NCBI GenBank assembly: GCA_964007875.1
Contig: CAXGAH010000002.1
Span: 1-64,000 of the forward strand
Direction of reading: 5' to 3'
Source of the DNA: UBA1275 sp002323515
Lineage (GTDB): Bacteria; Bacteroidota; Rhodothermia; Balneolales; Balneolaceae
Length of the DNA: 64,000 nt
Under the pieces are notes generated by a model. The model did no database searches, was not told the DNA's origin, and saw nothing but the letters and a program-made list of their open reading frames with translations. This document shows, piece after piece, positions 17,669-26,180 of this stretch (within the stretch, counting starts at the first letter, position 1; every line of letters starts with the position of its first letter). Both the position numbers and the translations under genes were made by a program.

Positions 17669-19039
17669 GTGGGTGTAATTCAGCAGATACCCCCCAATGA
17701 TAAGACACTAAAGGAGCTGTTATTTATTGTTTATTTCTTCCCACCTATGGGTGGAAGCGGTGTGCAAAGGCCACTTAAATATGTAAAGTATTTAAATGAA
17801 TTTGGTTGGAAGCCAATAATTTTAGTGCCAGAGCCAGGCCTTTATCATACTTTTGATTCCTCTTTAGAACAAGAGCTTCAAAAACTCATTGATCAGAATA
17901 TAGTGCAAGTTTACCGGGTCAAGGGTGGGACTCCCTTGCATTGGAACAGTTCGAAAACGCAATGGCGTCCGGGGATTCGTTTAGAAAAATGGTTACGAAG
18001 GTTCTCTCATTTTTTCTATTTACCCGACAATAAAAAAGGATGGATTAAACAGGGTTTTCAAAAAGCTGAAGAAATTATTGGAAAGCATTCTATTCAGGCG
18101 ATATATGCAACAGCGCCTCCTTACAGTAATTTAATGTTAGCGGCTAAGCTTAAAACCCGTCTTAATATTCCAACTATAATGGATTTTAGGGACGATTGGT
18201 TGGAGAGTCATCTAATTTCATATCCAACACCCATTCACAAAATACTAATGAGGCGACTTGAAGCAAGTGTACTTGCAGTTGCAGACAAGGTCATCGCAAT
18301 AAATGAACCTATAGCTAGTGCTATAAGTAGAAGGTACCCCTCATTACCCAGCGTTGTGGTTCAAACCCATGGCTATGATTCAGATGATTTTGATGCTGCC
18401 TTCTTTCCTAGTAGTTCAATAAAAAAGAAACCTACTAACGAAAACGGCTTTAGTAAAAATGAAATAATCCGAATACTTTATTCAGGTACTTTTTATGCCG
18501 ATAGTGGGCCAGGCATTTTTTTAAGGGCAGTAAAAAAACTTATTAAAGAAGTACCCTCACTCACCAATACTATAGAATTGCACTTTCAAGGTAGTTCAAT
18601 CGAGCCATATTTACCTTTAATTGATCAATTAGGCTTAGGTGAGATTGTTCAAGACCATGGATATATTCCTCATAATGAGGCTATTCTCCGTATGCAACAA
18701 GCCTCCATTCTTTGGTTATACAATGGGCATAGAAAGCGAAAGCATACCATTACTCTAAGCAAAACCTATGAATATATGGCAACCAGGCGGCCCGTTATAG
18801 CGTTGATACCTGAGGGGGATACAAAAAAGGTTTTAAAAGATTATTCACGCAGTTATATTACATCACCTGACAACATTGAAAAGGTGATAAAAACTATTTT
18901 AGAAGCAATTACTGATGTTCAATCTGGGAATCTAAAACCTTTGGATGAGCAATGGTTGGAAACATTTACCAGAAAAGCGATCGCTGAGAGACTTGCCAAT
19001 GAATTAGATTCGCTACTAGATCAACATCCTGTGAATTAA
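17669..19039 (+). CDS. Glycosyltransferase family 4-like protein
   Basis: The 456-residue protein has the GT-B pattern: an N-terminal acceptor-like domain with FPPMGGSGVQRPLKYVKYL and MDFRDDW, and a C-terminal nucleotide-sugar domain with YSGTFYADSGP, a glycine-rich region, and TYEYMATRRPVIALIPEGD. Such enzymes transfer sugars to a surface polymer or lipid on the cytoplasmic side. It starts with GTG, two bases after the guaB stop, and ends directly before the M23 peptidase ATG, so it is probably cotranscribed with guaB and the peptidase. Donor and acceptor are unknown. It is related in layout to the GT at 29333 (MDFRDDW here, VADFRDPF there). Confidence 0.82.
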   Translation: MGVIQQIPPNDKTLKELLFIVYFFPPMGGSGVQRPLKYVKYLNEFGWKPIILVPEPGLYHTFDSSLEQELQKLIDQNIVQVYRVKGGTPLHWNSSKTQWRPGIRLEKWLRRFSHFFYLPDNKKGWIKQGFQKAEEIIGKHSIQAIYATAPPYSNLMLAAKLKTRLNIPTIMDFRDDWLESHLISYPTPIHKILMRRLEASVLAVADKVIAINEPIASAISRRYPSLPSVVVQTHGYDSDDFDAAFFPSSSIKKKPTNENGFSKNEIIRILYSGTFYADSGPGIFLRAVKKLIKEVPSLTNTIELHFQGSSIEPYLPLIDQLGLGEIVQDHGYIPHNEAILRMQQASILWLYNGHRKRKHTITLSKTYEYMATRRPVIALIPEGDTKKVLKDYSRSYITSPDNIEKVIKTILEAITDVQSGNLKPLDEQWLETFTRKAIAERLANELDSLLDQHPVN

Positions 19040-19897
19040 ATGAATACCGAATTATTAAAAACCTTAGTTCGACTTAAAGACAAATGGTTACGTTTGATTT
19101 TAATTGATGAGTCCGTTCCAGATGGTTCACGTGAATATCAATTTTTACCTCGTCAGTTTTTTTTGGGATTAGTCGCCTTGTTGACCTCTGTTTTGATTAT
19201 CTTTATGCTCACGCTTATGTTTACACCTCTTGGAGAATGGGTATACAGAAGTAAAGAACCACAAATAAATATGCAAATTGAGCAAGTAGTAGGCAGACTG
19301 GATGCTCTTCAGGACTCATTGGAGCTACGCGATGAACAACTCGGGCAAATTAGGAGTATTATCCGATTTAATACCGATACAACCTTAAGTCTAGATGAAC
19401 GGTTACAGAGTTTGCTTTTAATGCAAAATCAAACAGTATTGGGTGGGGATCCACGAAGTACTCCACAAGAAGTGTTAAATTTAAGCACACAAGGATTAAT
19501 ATCATCTTCTTTATTAAATAGTGAACCTACATTCCCTACTGCATATCCAGTCGATGGTACTATCTCTCGATCATTTAAACCTAAGGAAGAGCATTTTGGA
19601 TTAGACATTGCAGCCACTGAGGGTGAACAGGTACAGGCTTTGGCGGAGGGAACTATTGTTAATATTAATTGGACGATAGCGAACGGTTATGTAATATCTA
19701 TTCAACATACCAACGGTCTATTAAGTGTGTATAAGCATTGCCGGACATCTTACAAGCGAGAAGGGGATGTGGTGGTAAAAGGTGATGTGATTGCCACGGT
19801 TGGTAATGCTGGTGTGCAAAGCACCGCTTCTCATCTTCATCTTGAGATATGGAAGGACGGGTTACCGCAAGACCCTGAAATCTACTTATTGAAATAA
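19040..19897 (+). CDS. M23 family metallopeptidase, membrane-anchored
   Basis: This is a probable peptidoglycan endopeptidase. After a cytoplasmic N-terminus there is one membrane segment (about residues 38-62), a short helical coiled-coil-like region (75-130), and a LytM/M23 domain from about residue 170. Zinc ligands are visible: H185 and D189 in EEHFGLD, and H267 in SHLHLEIW. The third motif reads VYKHC where many relatives have YxHL. It lies between a glycosyltransferase and a bactofilin gene. M23-bactofilin pairs are known to control cell shape in other bacteria, for example Csd1/CcmA in Helicobacter, and this pair probably does the same. That role is an inference. Confidence 0.9.
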   Translation: MNTELLKTLVRLKDKWLRLILIDESVPDGSREYQFLPRQFFLGLVALLTSVLIIFMLTLMFTPLGEWVYRSKEPQINMQIEQVVGRLDALQDSLELRDEQLGQIRSIIRFNTDTTLSLDERLQSLLLMQNQTVLGGDPRSTPQEVLNLSTQGLISSSLLNSEPTFPTAYPVDGTISRSFKPKEEHFGLDIAATEGEQVQALAEGTIVNINWTIANGYVISIQHTNGLLSVYKHCRTSYKREGDVVVKGDVIATVGNAGVQSTASHLHLEIWKDGLPQDPEIYLLK

Positions 19898-19898
19898 A

Positions 19899-20327
19899 AT
19901 GATATCTAGAAAAAGAAAAACTATGAGTACAATTATGACGAATGAAACCAATTATCCATCGGTCAATATTATTAGTGAAGGTTCAGAACTAGAAGGTTTT
20001 CTAAAATCAGAACACGATATACGCATTGGAGGAGTACTTAATGGTACTCTTGAAACAGAATGTAAAGTTATCATAACCGAACAAGGATCTGTTTCGGGTG
20101 ATATTATGTGTCAAAATGCAGATATAGCTGGGAAAGTAAGCGGAGATGTACTAGGAAAAAATAAAGTTACACTTCGAAAAAAAGCTATCCTTAATGGTAA
20201 TGTAGCTACTAAGATTTTAGTTGTTGAAGAGGGTGCTAAAGTAAACGGGCTTTGTAAAATGAGTGACACTTCAGTAGCGGATATTCAAGAGTATGCAGAA
20301 ACAGTGCTAAATGGTGTAGAAAAATGA
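19899..20327 (+). CDS. Bactofilin (polymer-forming cytoskeletal protein)
   Basis: The 142-residue protein is built from a repeating short beta-helix pattern typical of bactofilins (DUF583): GSELEGFLKSEHDIRIGG, then GTLETECKVIITEQG, SGDIMCQNADIAG and GDVLGKNKVTLRK. Bactofilins polymerise without nucleotides and scaffold cell-wall enzymes at membranes. The start is either the ATG at 19899, next to the M23 stop, or the ATG at 19923. Both keep the whole helix. The adjacent M23 peptidase supports a cell-shape module. No membrane-targeting helix is obvious. Confidence 0.9.
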   Translation: MISRKRKTMSTIMTNETNYPSVNIISEGSELEGFLKSEHDIRIGGVLNGTLETECKVIITEQGSVSGDIMCQNADIAGKVSGDVLGKNKVTLRKKAILNGNVATKILVVEEGAKVNGLCKMSDTSVADIQEYAETVLNGVEK

Positions 20328-20349
20328 AACCTCAAAATGGGGCTTTAAT

Positions 20350-20589
20350 GTGATTTCAAAATGGTTACCCAAACCCTATCGTATTTACCTTAGTTTGGGG
20401 ACTGAAATAGCATTATTGCTCTCCCTACCCATTATTATAGGTAGCTTTGTTGATAGATATTTTGATATTAAACCAATTGGTATATTAATTGGTGTTATCC
20501 TTGGGCTCATTTTATTTTTTTTCCGAATGGTTAGCCTGCTCAAAGATCCTGCCCTAGATGGGCGAGACACTAAACGAGTGGATAAGTAA
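20350..20589 (+). CDS. atpZ: AtpZ/AtpI-family small ATP synthase accessory protein
   Basis: This 79-residue protein has two membrane helices (about 19-33 and 42-62) separated by VDRYFDIKP, the pattern of AtpZ, a small protein found in front of F-type ATP synthase operons. AtpZ with AtpI is thought to help c-ring assembly or ion supply. The start is GTG at 20350: the overlapping ATG at 20348 leads straight into a stop. It heads the atp operon, 23 bases after the bactofilin gene and 48 before the next membrane gene. Confidence 0.75.
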   Translation: MISKWLPKPYRIYLSLGTEIALLLSLPIIIGSFVDRYFDIKPIGILIGVILGLILFFFRMVSLLKDPALDGRDTKRVDK

Positions 20590-20636
20590 CTTAAATAAGC
20601 TAGGCCTGCTAAAACCACTTTCGAGATAATCTACTT

Positions 20637-21038
20637 ATGCTAAAGAAATATTTTTTTGAAGCGCCAGTTTTCTCTGTTTTCCTTTTAGCTCAAATACCCT
20701 TTTTAGTCGCTTTGATTTTTATAGGGTATTGGATTTTGCCTGGATACCTATCTGAAGCGCTTATCGCTTATTTGATTGCACTTGTGTTTGTTGGTGGCGC
20801 AATGTGGGTTTGGGTAAGAATTTGGACGATTTCCACTCAAAACTTTATTAAGGTCTATTACACTACCACCCTAATTAGATTTTTTATGGTCATTCTGTTA
20901 CTCTTTATTTCATTATCGACCATAAAATTTGAACAAATGTTCTTTACAGTTAATTTTATTATTTCCTATCTTTATCAATCTGTAATAGAGTTGTTACTTA
21001 TCCATCATAGATCATTGAAACATCCCTTAGAGGAATGA
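20637..21038 (+). CDS. AtpI-like ATP synthase subunit I candidate
   Basis: The 133-residue protein has four predicted membrane helices (about 13-33, 41-62, 77-95, 101-118) and a short charged C-terminus ending RSLKHPLEE. It lies between atpZ and atpB and overlaps atpB by four bases (ATGA), the position and topology of subunit I (AtpI), an assembly factor for the c-ring. The sequence itself is poorly conserved and I name it mainly by context. A general membrane protein of unknown role cannot be excluded. Confidence 0.6.
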   Translation: MLKKYFFEAPVFSVFLLAQIPFLVALIFIGYWILPGYLSEALIAYLIALVFVGGAMWVWVRIWTISTQNFIKVYYTTTLIRFFMVILLLFISLSTIKFEQMFFTVNFIISYLYQSVIELLLIHHRSLKHPLEE

Positions 21039-22093
21039 CAAAATATTTCACGTTTTTATCCTTACTGATCATAGTACTTTTATTGGGTCAACTCACGGTT
21101 CTTGCTGCTGATACTGACACGGAAAGTGACTCTCCTATTGACATTATGGGAACGGTTGCAGATCACGATTATTTCACGTTTTTTGGGACAAAATTATACC
21201 TTCCCAGATTATTCTTATGGCAAGACGATAATGGGTCAACTCAGTTTTCGACCTATGGCTCGACTAAAAAAGCCTTGGCTTCAGGTGATTTTGAACAAAT
21301 AGACTATGTCATTACTCCTGTAAATGGCTCTATGCTGATTGATTTTTCTCTGACATCACACCTTTTGTATTTCTGGTTTGGACTCGGGGGGCTTGCACTT
21401 TTTACCATGTATGCAGGCTCTCGCTACAAAAAAGGAATTGGTACATCTACCGCACCAAAAGGCGTGCTTCAAAATCTATTTGAAGTATTTTATGAATTCA
21501 TTAGAGATGAGGTTGCCAAACCAAATATAGAAGGGGAAAAGTATAAAAAGTACGTGCCCTATTTATTTACTATGTTCATGTCAATAGCATTCATGAATTC
21601 ATTTGGGTTACTACCATGGGCTGCTACAGCCACAGCTGATATTACAGTTACTGCTGTTCTTGCATTATTTACATTTTTTGTAACCCAGCTCAGTGGCACT
21701 AAAGATCATTGGCAGCACGTATTTTGGTTCCCAGGTGTGCCTTTAGGAGTTAAATTTTTAATGATTCCAGTTGAGTTAATTGGTTTACTAACTAAACCAT
21801 TTGCACTCGCAATTCGATTGTTCGCGAATATGATGTCTGGAAAAATTATGATCATCGCCATTTTGGGCCTCATTTTTATTTTTAACGATATGTATGGAAA
21901 TGTGGCAGCTTACAGTGTTAGTATTCTCTCAGTAACGATGACTTCAATACTATATGTACTTAAGTTATTTGTAGCTTTATTACAAGCCTACATTTTCACT
22001 CTTTTATCGGCAGTATTTATTGGAATGGCTGCTGAAGAGCATGAACATGATCACGAACATGATGATCACATTCATGCTGAATCATCAGTATAA
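21035..22093 (+). CDS. atpB: F-type ATP synthase subunit a
   Basis: Subunit a forms the proton half-channels next to the c-ring. The 352-residue protein is long because of an N-terminal extension with a signal-like helix (residues 1-24) and an exported domain of about 80 residues, a form common in Bacteroidota. The conserved arginine lies in PFALAIRLFANMMSGK, and five or six helices are visible after residue 100. The C-terminus is His/Asp/Glu-rich (HEHDHEHDDHIH), a possible metal-binding tail. It overlaps the upstream gene by four bases. Confidence 0.95.
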   Translation: MTKYFTFLSLLIIVLLLGQLTVLAADTDTESDSPIDIMGTVADHDYFTFFGTKLYLPRLFLWQDDNGSTQFSTYGSTKKALASGDFEQIDYVITPVNGSMLIDFSLTSHLLYFWFGLGGLALFTMYAGSRYKKGIGTSTAPKGVLQNLFEVFYEFIRDEVAKPNIEGEKYKKYVPYLFTMFMSIAFMNSFGLLPWAATATADITVTAVLALFTFFVTQLSGTKDHWQHVFWFPGVPLGVKFLMIPVELIGLLTKPFALAIRLFANMMSGKIMIIAILGLIFIFNDMYGNVAAYSVSILSVTMTSILYVLKLFVALLQAYIFTLLSAVFIGMAAEEHEHDHEHDDHIHAESSV

Positions 22094-22130
22094 TCATTGA
22101 ACAAACAACCAAAACTAAATAGATAAAACT

Positions 22131-22343
22131 ATGGGACTATTAGCAGCTGGTATTGGAGCTGGAATCGTAGCAGTTGGTGCTGGAATTGGCATCGGAATGA
22201 TCGGAAAAGCAGCGACTGAAAGCATCGCACGCCAACCTGAAGCAGCTGGTGACATTCGTGGAGCCATGATTTTGACAGCAGCCTTCATTGAGGGTGTTGC
22301 TCTTTTCGGCGCCATCATTTGTATCATTCTTGCACTAGGTTAA
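22131..22343 (+). CDS. atpE: F-type ATP synthase subunit c
   Basis: A 70-residue hairpin of two membrane helices that assembles into the rotor ring. The first helix carries the glycine repeat GAGIGIGMIG, the loop carries ARQPEA, and the ion-carrying glutamate is E54 in AAFIEGVALFG. The residue after the glutamate is Gly, and the ES/T pair typical of sodium rings is absent, so proton coupling is more likely. The gene lies between atpB and atpF in the normal operon order. Confidence 0.96.
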   Translation: MGLLAAGIGAGIVAVGAGIGIGMIGKAATESIARQPEAAGDIRGAMILTAAFIEGVALFGAIICIILALG

Positions 22344-22361
22344 TTAATTAAACTTGTTATT

Positions 22362-22874
22362 ATGCTTTACCTATTAGCTGGCGGCGGACTGCTGTCTTTT
22401 AATACTGGATTTGCTATATGGATAGCAATTTCACTGTTTGTATTTCTCTTAATAATGATGAAATACGCTATGCCGCCGATTATGGCAGCCCTTGAAGGAC
22501 GTGAAACCAGAATACGTGAATCCTTAGAGGCAGCTGAAGTTGCTTTGGCAAAAGCCGAGGCTATTTCCAAGGACAACGAAAAAGCACTTCTTGAGGCTGA
22601 ACAAATAGCTCATCAAATACGTAAAGAAGCCAAAGAAGAGGCAGAGCGTATTCGAGGTGAACGAGTTGCAAAAGCTAAAGATGAAGCAGAGCAAATAATT
22701 GAGCAGGCGAAAGTAGACATTGAACAAGAAAAGCAGTCTGCTTTATTAGCCCTTAGACTAGACGTTGCTTCTTTGGCTATAAAATCAGCCTCTATGATTT
22801 TAGATGCTGAATTGGATGAAGAAAAAAACAAAAAATTAGTTGATAATTACATCAACGATTTGTCTAAGAATTAA
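22362..22874 (+). CDS. atpF: F-type ATP synthase subunit b
   Basis: The 170-residue protein has one N-terminal membrane helix (about residues 16-37), the short motif PPIMAALEGRE, and a long charged helical stalk that forms the peripheral stator with delta. The stalk is rich in Ala, Glu, Lys and Arg. It starts 18 bases after atpE and ends five bases before atpH. The arrangement and length are standard. Confidence 0.94.
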   Translation: MLYLLAGGGLLSFNTGFAIWIAISLFVFLLIMMKYAMPPIMAALEGRETRIRESLEAAEVALAKAEAISKDNEKALLEAEQIAHQIRKEAKEEAERIRGERVAKAKDEAEQIIEQAKVDIEQEKQSALLALRLDVASLAIKSASMILDAELDEEKNKKLVDNYINDLSKN

Positions 22875-22879
22875 GGTTT

Positions 22880-23419
22880 ATGATTAGCTCTAAGGCGGCA
22901 AAACGATATGCAAAAGCTCTTTTAACGCTATCTCAAGAACAGGGTAGCTTAGAAGAAGTATTAGAGGATATCAATATTATTCATGACACAATCAAAGGTT
23001 CTCGTGACCTTCAGGTGACGTTGAAAAGTCCTATTGCCAAACCTTCTGACAAAACCATCATATTAGACGAAATTTTCTCTAAGCACATTGGAACTCTCGC
23101 GATGCAATTTATATTACTGGTTGCAGAGAAAGAACGATCTGCATTGCTGCCTTATATAACCGAAGCTTTCTTCAGCTTATACAATGAGGCTGTAGGAATA
23201 ACTAAGGTTACATTAAAGTCAGCATATCCACTTGAAGCTGCGCAGTTAGATTCCATATCCAAAGCCTTAGAATTTTCCACTAAAAAAAATGTGCATTTAC
23301 ATGTTGAAGTCGTACCATCACTTTTAGGTGGTATCACTATACAAATGGAAGACACCGTAATAGATGGGAGTGTTCTGCATAAGTTAAATGAGCTAGAGCA
23401 CACTCTTCTCTCTCAGTAA
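22880..23419 (+). CDS. atpH: F-type ATP synthase subunit delta
   Basis: The 179-residue protein matches OSCP/delta: an N-terminal helical domain starting SSKAAKRYAKALL, and a C-terminal domain with GITKVTLKSAYPL and the strand LLGGITIQMEDTVIDGSVLHKL. Delta connects the top of the alpha3beta3 head to the b-subunit stalk. It lies five bases after atpF and 42 before atpA. Nothing is unusual. Confidence 0.94.
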   Translation: MISSKAAKRYAKALLTLSQEQGSLEEVLEDINIIHDTIKGSRDLQVTLKSPIAKPSDKTIILDEIFSKHIGTLAMQFILLVAEKERSALLPYITEAFFSLYNEAVGITKVTLKSAYPLEAAQLDSISKALEFSTKKNVHLHVEVVPSLLGGITIQMEDTVIDGSVLHKLNELEHTLLSQ

Positions 23420-23461
23420 TAATGTTTTTTGAAAAACTAGACCTTTATAAAATACAACAAC

Positions 23462-25069
23462 ATGAGTCAAGTAAGACCAGATGAAGTATCGGCCATACTA
23501 AGAAAACAGTTATCCGGATTTGATAATGAATCCGACACCTATGATGTGGGTGCCATCCTTGAAGTGGGTGATGGTATTGCACGTGTTTATGGCCTCTCAA
23601 AAGTGCAAGCAGGTGAGCTAGTAACCATACCTGATGCTAAAAATGAAGAAGGTGAATCAGTAACAGGTATGGTACTTAACCTAGAGGAAGATAATGTAGG
23701 TATAGTATTGTTTGGTTCATCCAGTATGGTTAAAGAAGGTCAAACGGTTAAAAGAACGAAAGATATTGCCTCTGTTTTTGTAGGAGATGGATTATTAGGT
23801 CGAGTTATTGACCCACTAGGTCACCCGCAGGATGGTAAAGGGCCAATAACTGGAAAGACAATACGTGTTCCCTTAGAGCGTAAAGCACCCGGTGTAATTT
23901 ACAGAGAACCTGTTTCGGAGCCCCTCCAAACAGGTATAAAAGCTATTGATTCCTTAATACCTATCGGTCGTGGACAAAGAGAATTAATTATTGGTGACCG
24001 GCAAACAGGTAAAACATCGGTTGCAATTGATACGATTATCAATCAAAAAGAAACTCAAAAAACCGATAAGCCCGTTTTTTGTATTTATGTTGCGGTAGGT
24101 CAAAAGGCATCCACTGTAGCTGGAATTAAGCAAGCTCTTGAAGAGAATGGTGCTATGGACTATTCCGTCATTATTAACGCTCCTGCTAGTGCTTCTGCTC
24201 CGATGCAATATATTGCACCATTTGCTGGTGCTGCGGTAGGTGAATATTTTAGGGATACAGGTAGACATGCCTTGGTTATATATGATGATTTGTCAAAACA
24301 AGCGGTTGCCTATCGAGAACTTTCACTACTTCTGAAGCGACCTCCTGGACGAGAAGCATACCCTGGGGATGTATTCTATCTTCATAGCCGATTATTAGAA
24401 CGAGCCGCTAAAATCATTAATGATGATGAAGTAGCTCGCTCCATGAACAACATCCCAGAAGAGCTGAAGCCTCTTGTTAAGGGTGGTGGATCTTTAACTT
24501 CACTTCCTGTTATTGAAACCCAAGCTGGAGACGTTTCAGCCTATATACCAACGAATGTGATTTCGATCACTGATGGGCAAATTTTCTTGGATACCGATCT
24601 ATTTAATTCCGGTATTAGACCAGCCATTGATGTCGGTATTTCGGTATCACGTGTGGGTGGATCTGCTCAGGTGAAATCCATGAAGAAACTATCGGGTACA
24701 CTTAAATTAGATTTGGCTCAATACCGCGAGTTAGAGGCATTTGCTAAATTCGGATCTGATTTAGATCCAGCTACTCAAGCACAGTTGAGAAGAGGTGAAA
24801 GAACAGCTGAACTTCTCAAACAGAACGTTTATGAGCCACTTCCTGTAGAAAATCAGATGGTTCTTCTAAAGGTGAATGATAAGGAGCTACTTGATAAGCT
24901 TGCGGTAGATGCAATACTTAATTTCGAAGCTGAATTTTTGGACGTTGTAACATCCAAGTACGAAAAAGAAATGGCAAATTTAGCCACTTCTGGATTACTG
25001 ACCGATGAATTTGGAGAGCAAATATTAGCTGCTGCTTCTCAAATAATTGAACAAATTAACGCAGCTTAG
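23462..25069 (+). CDS. atpA: F-type ATP synthase subunit alpha
   Basis: The 535-residue alpha subunit carries the P-loop GDRQTGKT at 178-185 and the family signature PAIDVGISVSRVGGSAQ. The N-terminal beta-barrel and C-terminal helical bundle are complete. Alpha binds nucleotide without catalysis; catalysis needs beta, whose gene is not in this window. It lies between atpH and atpG in an operon that stops before atpD/atpC. Confidence 0.97.
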   Translation: MSQVRPDEVSAILRKQLSGFDNESDTYDVGAILEVGDGIARVYGLSKVQAGELVTIPDAKNEEGESVTGMVLNLEEDNVGIVLFGSSSMVKEGQTVKRTKDIASVFVGDGLLGRVIDPLGHPQDGKGPITGKTIRVPLERKAPGVIYREPVSEPLQTGIKAIDSLIPIGRGQRELIIGDRQTGKTSVAIDTIINQKETQKTDKPVFCIYVAVGQKASTVAGIKQALEENGAMDYSVIINAPASASAPMQYIAPFAGAAVGEYFRDTGRHALVIYDDLSKQAVAYRELSLLLKRPPGREAYPGDVFYLHSRLLERAAKIINDDEVARSMNNIPEELKPLVKGGGSLTSLPVIETQAGDVSAYIPTNVISITDGQIFLDTDLFNSGIRPAIDVGISVSRVGGSAQVKSMKKLSGTLKLDLAQYRELEAFAKFGSDLDPATQAQLRRGERTAELLKQNVYEPLPVENQMVLLKVNDKELLDKLAVDAILNFEAEFLDVVTSKYEKEMANLATSGLLTDEFGEQILAAASQIIEQINAA

Positions 25070-25080
25070 TATACTTTAAA

Positions 25081-25971
25081 ATGGCCAATTTACGCGACAT
25101 ACGTAATCGGATAACGTCTGTAAATAATACTCAGCAGATTACCAAAGCTATGAAAATGGTTGCGGCTGCAAAGTTACGTAAGGCACAAGACCGTATGACA
25201 CAAACGCGTCCTTATGCTAATACTTTGTCATCTGTTATTGGACGCTTAATTCAAGGTCAGGAATTAACACATCCGTTACTTCGGGAAACCAATGAATCTA
25301 AACGTAGTTTAGTCATAGTTGTTGGGTCAGATAGAGGGCTCTGTGGAGGTTTCAATAATAACTTATTCAAAGAGGTGGAGTTTTTTATTGCAAATAACTT
25401 TGAAAAGGGAAAAGAAACGGATGGCTTAAGCTTGATTACAATAGGGAAAAAAGCAACAGTCTATTTCGGTAAAAGATTGTATTCAATAGACGCTAAACAC
25501 CCTGGTTTTTTCGATAATTTAGAATATGAACTTAGCTCCACTTTAATTAGTGAAGTCATGGCAGACTTTATCGGAAAAGAAATTGATAAAGTTTATTTAG
25601 CATACAACGAATTTAAGTCGGTAATCGCACAAAATCGTAAGGTTGAAAAAATATTACCATTAAAAGCGGAAGATTTGGTTGTAGCTGATACTGATAACAC
25701 CGTACATTCTGACTATATTTATGAGCCTGATCAGAATGCTATTATTGATGAGTTATTACCTAAGCACATAAAAATGCAGCTGTGGAAAGCAGTTTTGGAG
25801 TCTAATGCATCCGAACAGGGCGCTAGAATGACCGCAATGGATAGTGCAACTGAAAATGCTAAAGATTTAGAACGTAGTTTACGCTTGAAATATAATCAAG
25901 CTAGACAGAGTGCAATTACTACAGAAATTTCCGAAATTGTTTCAGGTGCACAAGCGCTTAGTGATTCTTAG
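25081..25971 (+). CDS. atpG: F-type ATP synthase subunit gamma
   Basis: Gamma forms the rotating central shaft. The 296-residue protein starts with the typical ANLRDIRNRITSVNNTQQ helix and KAMKMVAAAKLRKAQ, contains GSDRGLCGGFNNN, and ends in the conserved helix ASEQGARMTAMDSATENA. It starts 11 bases after atpA and is the last gene of the operon. A tRNA-Ser gene begins 19 bases after its stop. Confidence 0.96.
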   Translation: MANLRDIRNRITSVNNTQQITKAMKMVAAAKLRKAQDRMTQTRPYANTLSSVIGRLIQGQELTHPLLRETNESKRSLVIVVGSDRGLCGGFNNNLFKEVEFFIANNFEKGKETDGLSLITIGKKATVYFGKRLYSIDAKHPGFFDNLEYELSSTLISEVMADFIGKEIDKVYLAYNEFKSVIAQNRKVEKILPLKAEDLVVADTDNTVHSDYIYEPDQNAIIDELLPKHIKMQLWKAVLESNASEQGARMTAMDSATENAKDLERSLRLKYNQARQSAITTEISEIVSGAQALSDS

Positions 25972-25990
25972 AAAAATCAACATACTTATT

Positions 25991-26075
25991 GGAGAGTTGG
26001 CAGAGTGGTCGAATGCGGCGGTCTTGAAAACCGTTGAGGTGTAAGTCTCCGGGGGTTCGAATCCCTCACTCTCCG
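25991..26075 (+). tRNA. tRNA-Ser (anticodon TGA)
   Basis: An 85-base gene folding as a class II tRNA. The acceptor stem is GGAGAGT (25991-25997) with ACTCTCC (26068-26074) and discriminator G. The anticodon loop CTTGAAA gives TGA, which reads UCA codons. A long variable arm (GTTGAGGTGTAAGTCTCC region) and a GGTTCGAATCC T-arm are present. CCA is not encoded. Confidence 0.95.
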
Positions 26076-26078
26076 CAT

Positions 26079-26107
26079 AAAAAAGCCCCAATTTAGGGGC
26101 TTTTTTT
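26079..26107 (+). terminator. Rho-independent terminator after tRNA-Ser
   Basis: AAAAAAGCCCC (26079-26089) pairs exactly with GGGGCTTTTTT (26096-26106) around the loop AATTTA, followed by a further T. The G-C core and flanking A/T runs make it a strong terminator for atp/tRNA transcription that may work in both directions. Confidence 0.9.
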
Positions 26108-26166
26108 ATTGTAATCGTGTTATACTAGTTAAAGTACTACATCGTTATAGTGGTTTAAAGAATTCG

Positions 26167-26174
26167 TATCTTCG
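26167..26174 (+). promoter_or_regulatory. Candidate -7 box (TATCTTCG) just upstream of a TolC-family gene
   Basis: TATCTTCG resembles the Bacteroidota -7 element TAnnTTTG with one change and lies six bases before the ATG at 26181. No good -33 TTTG element is seen. If used, the transcript would be almost leaderless. This is a weak call. Confidence 0.25.
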
Positions 26175-26180
26175 ATTTTT

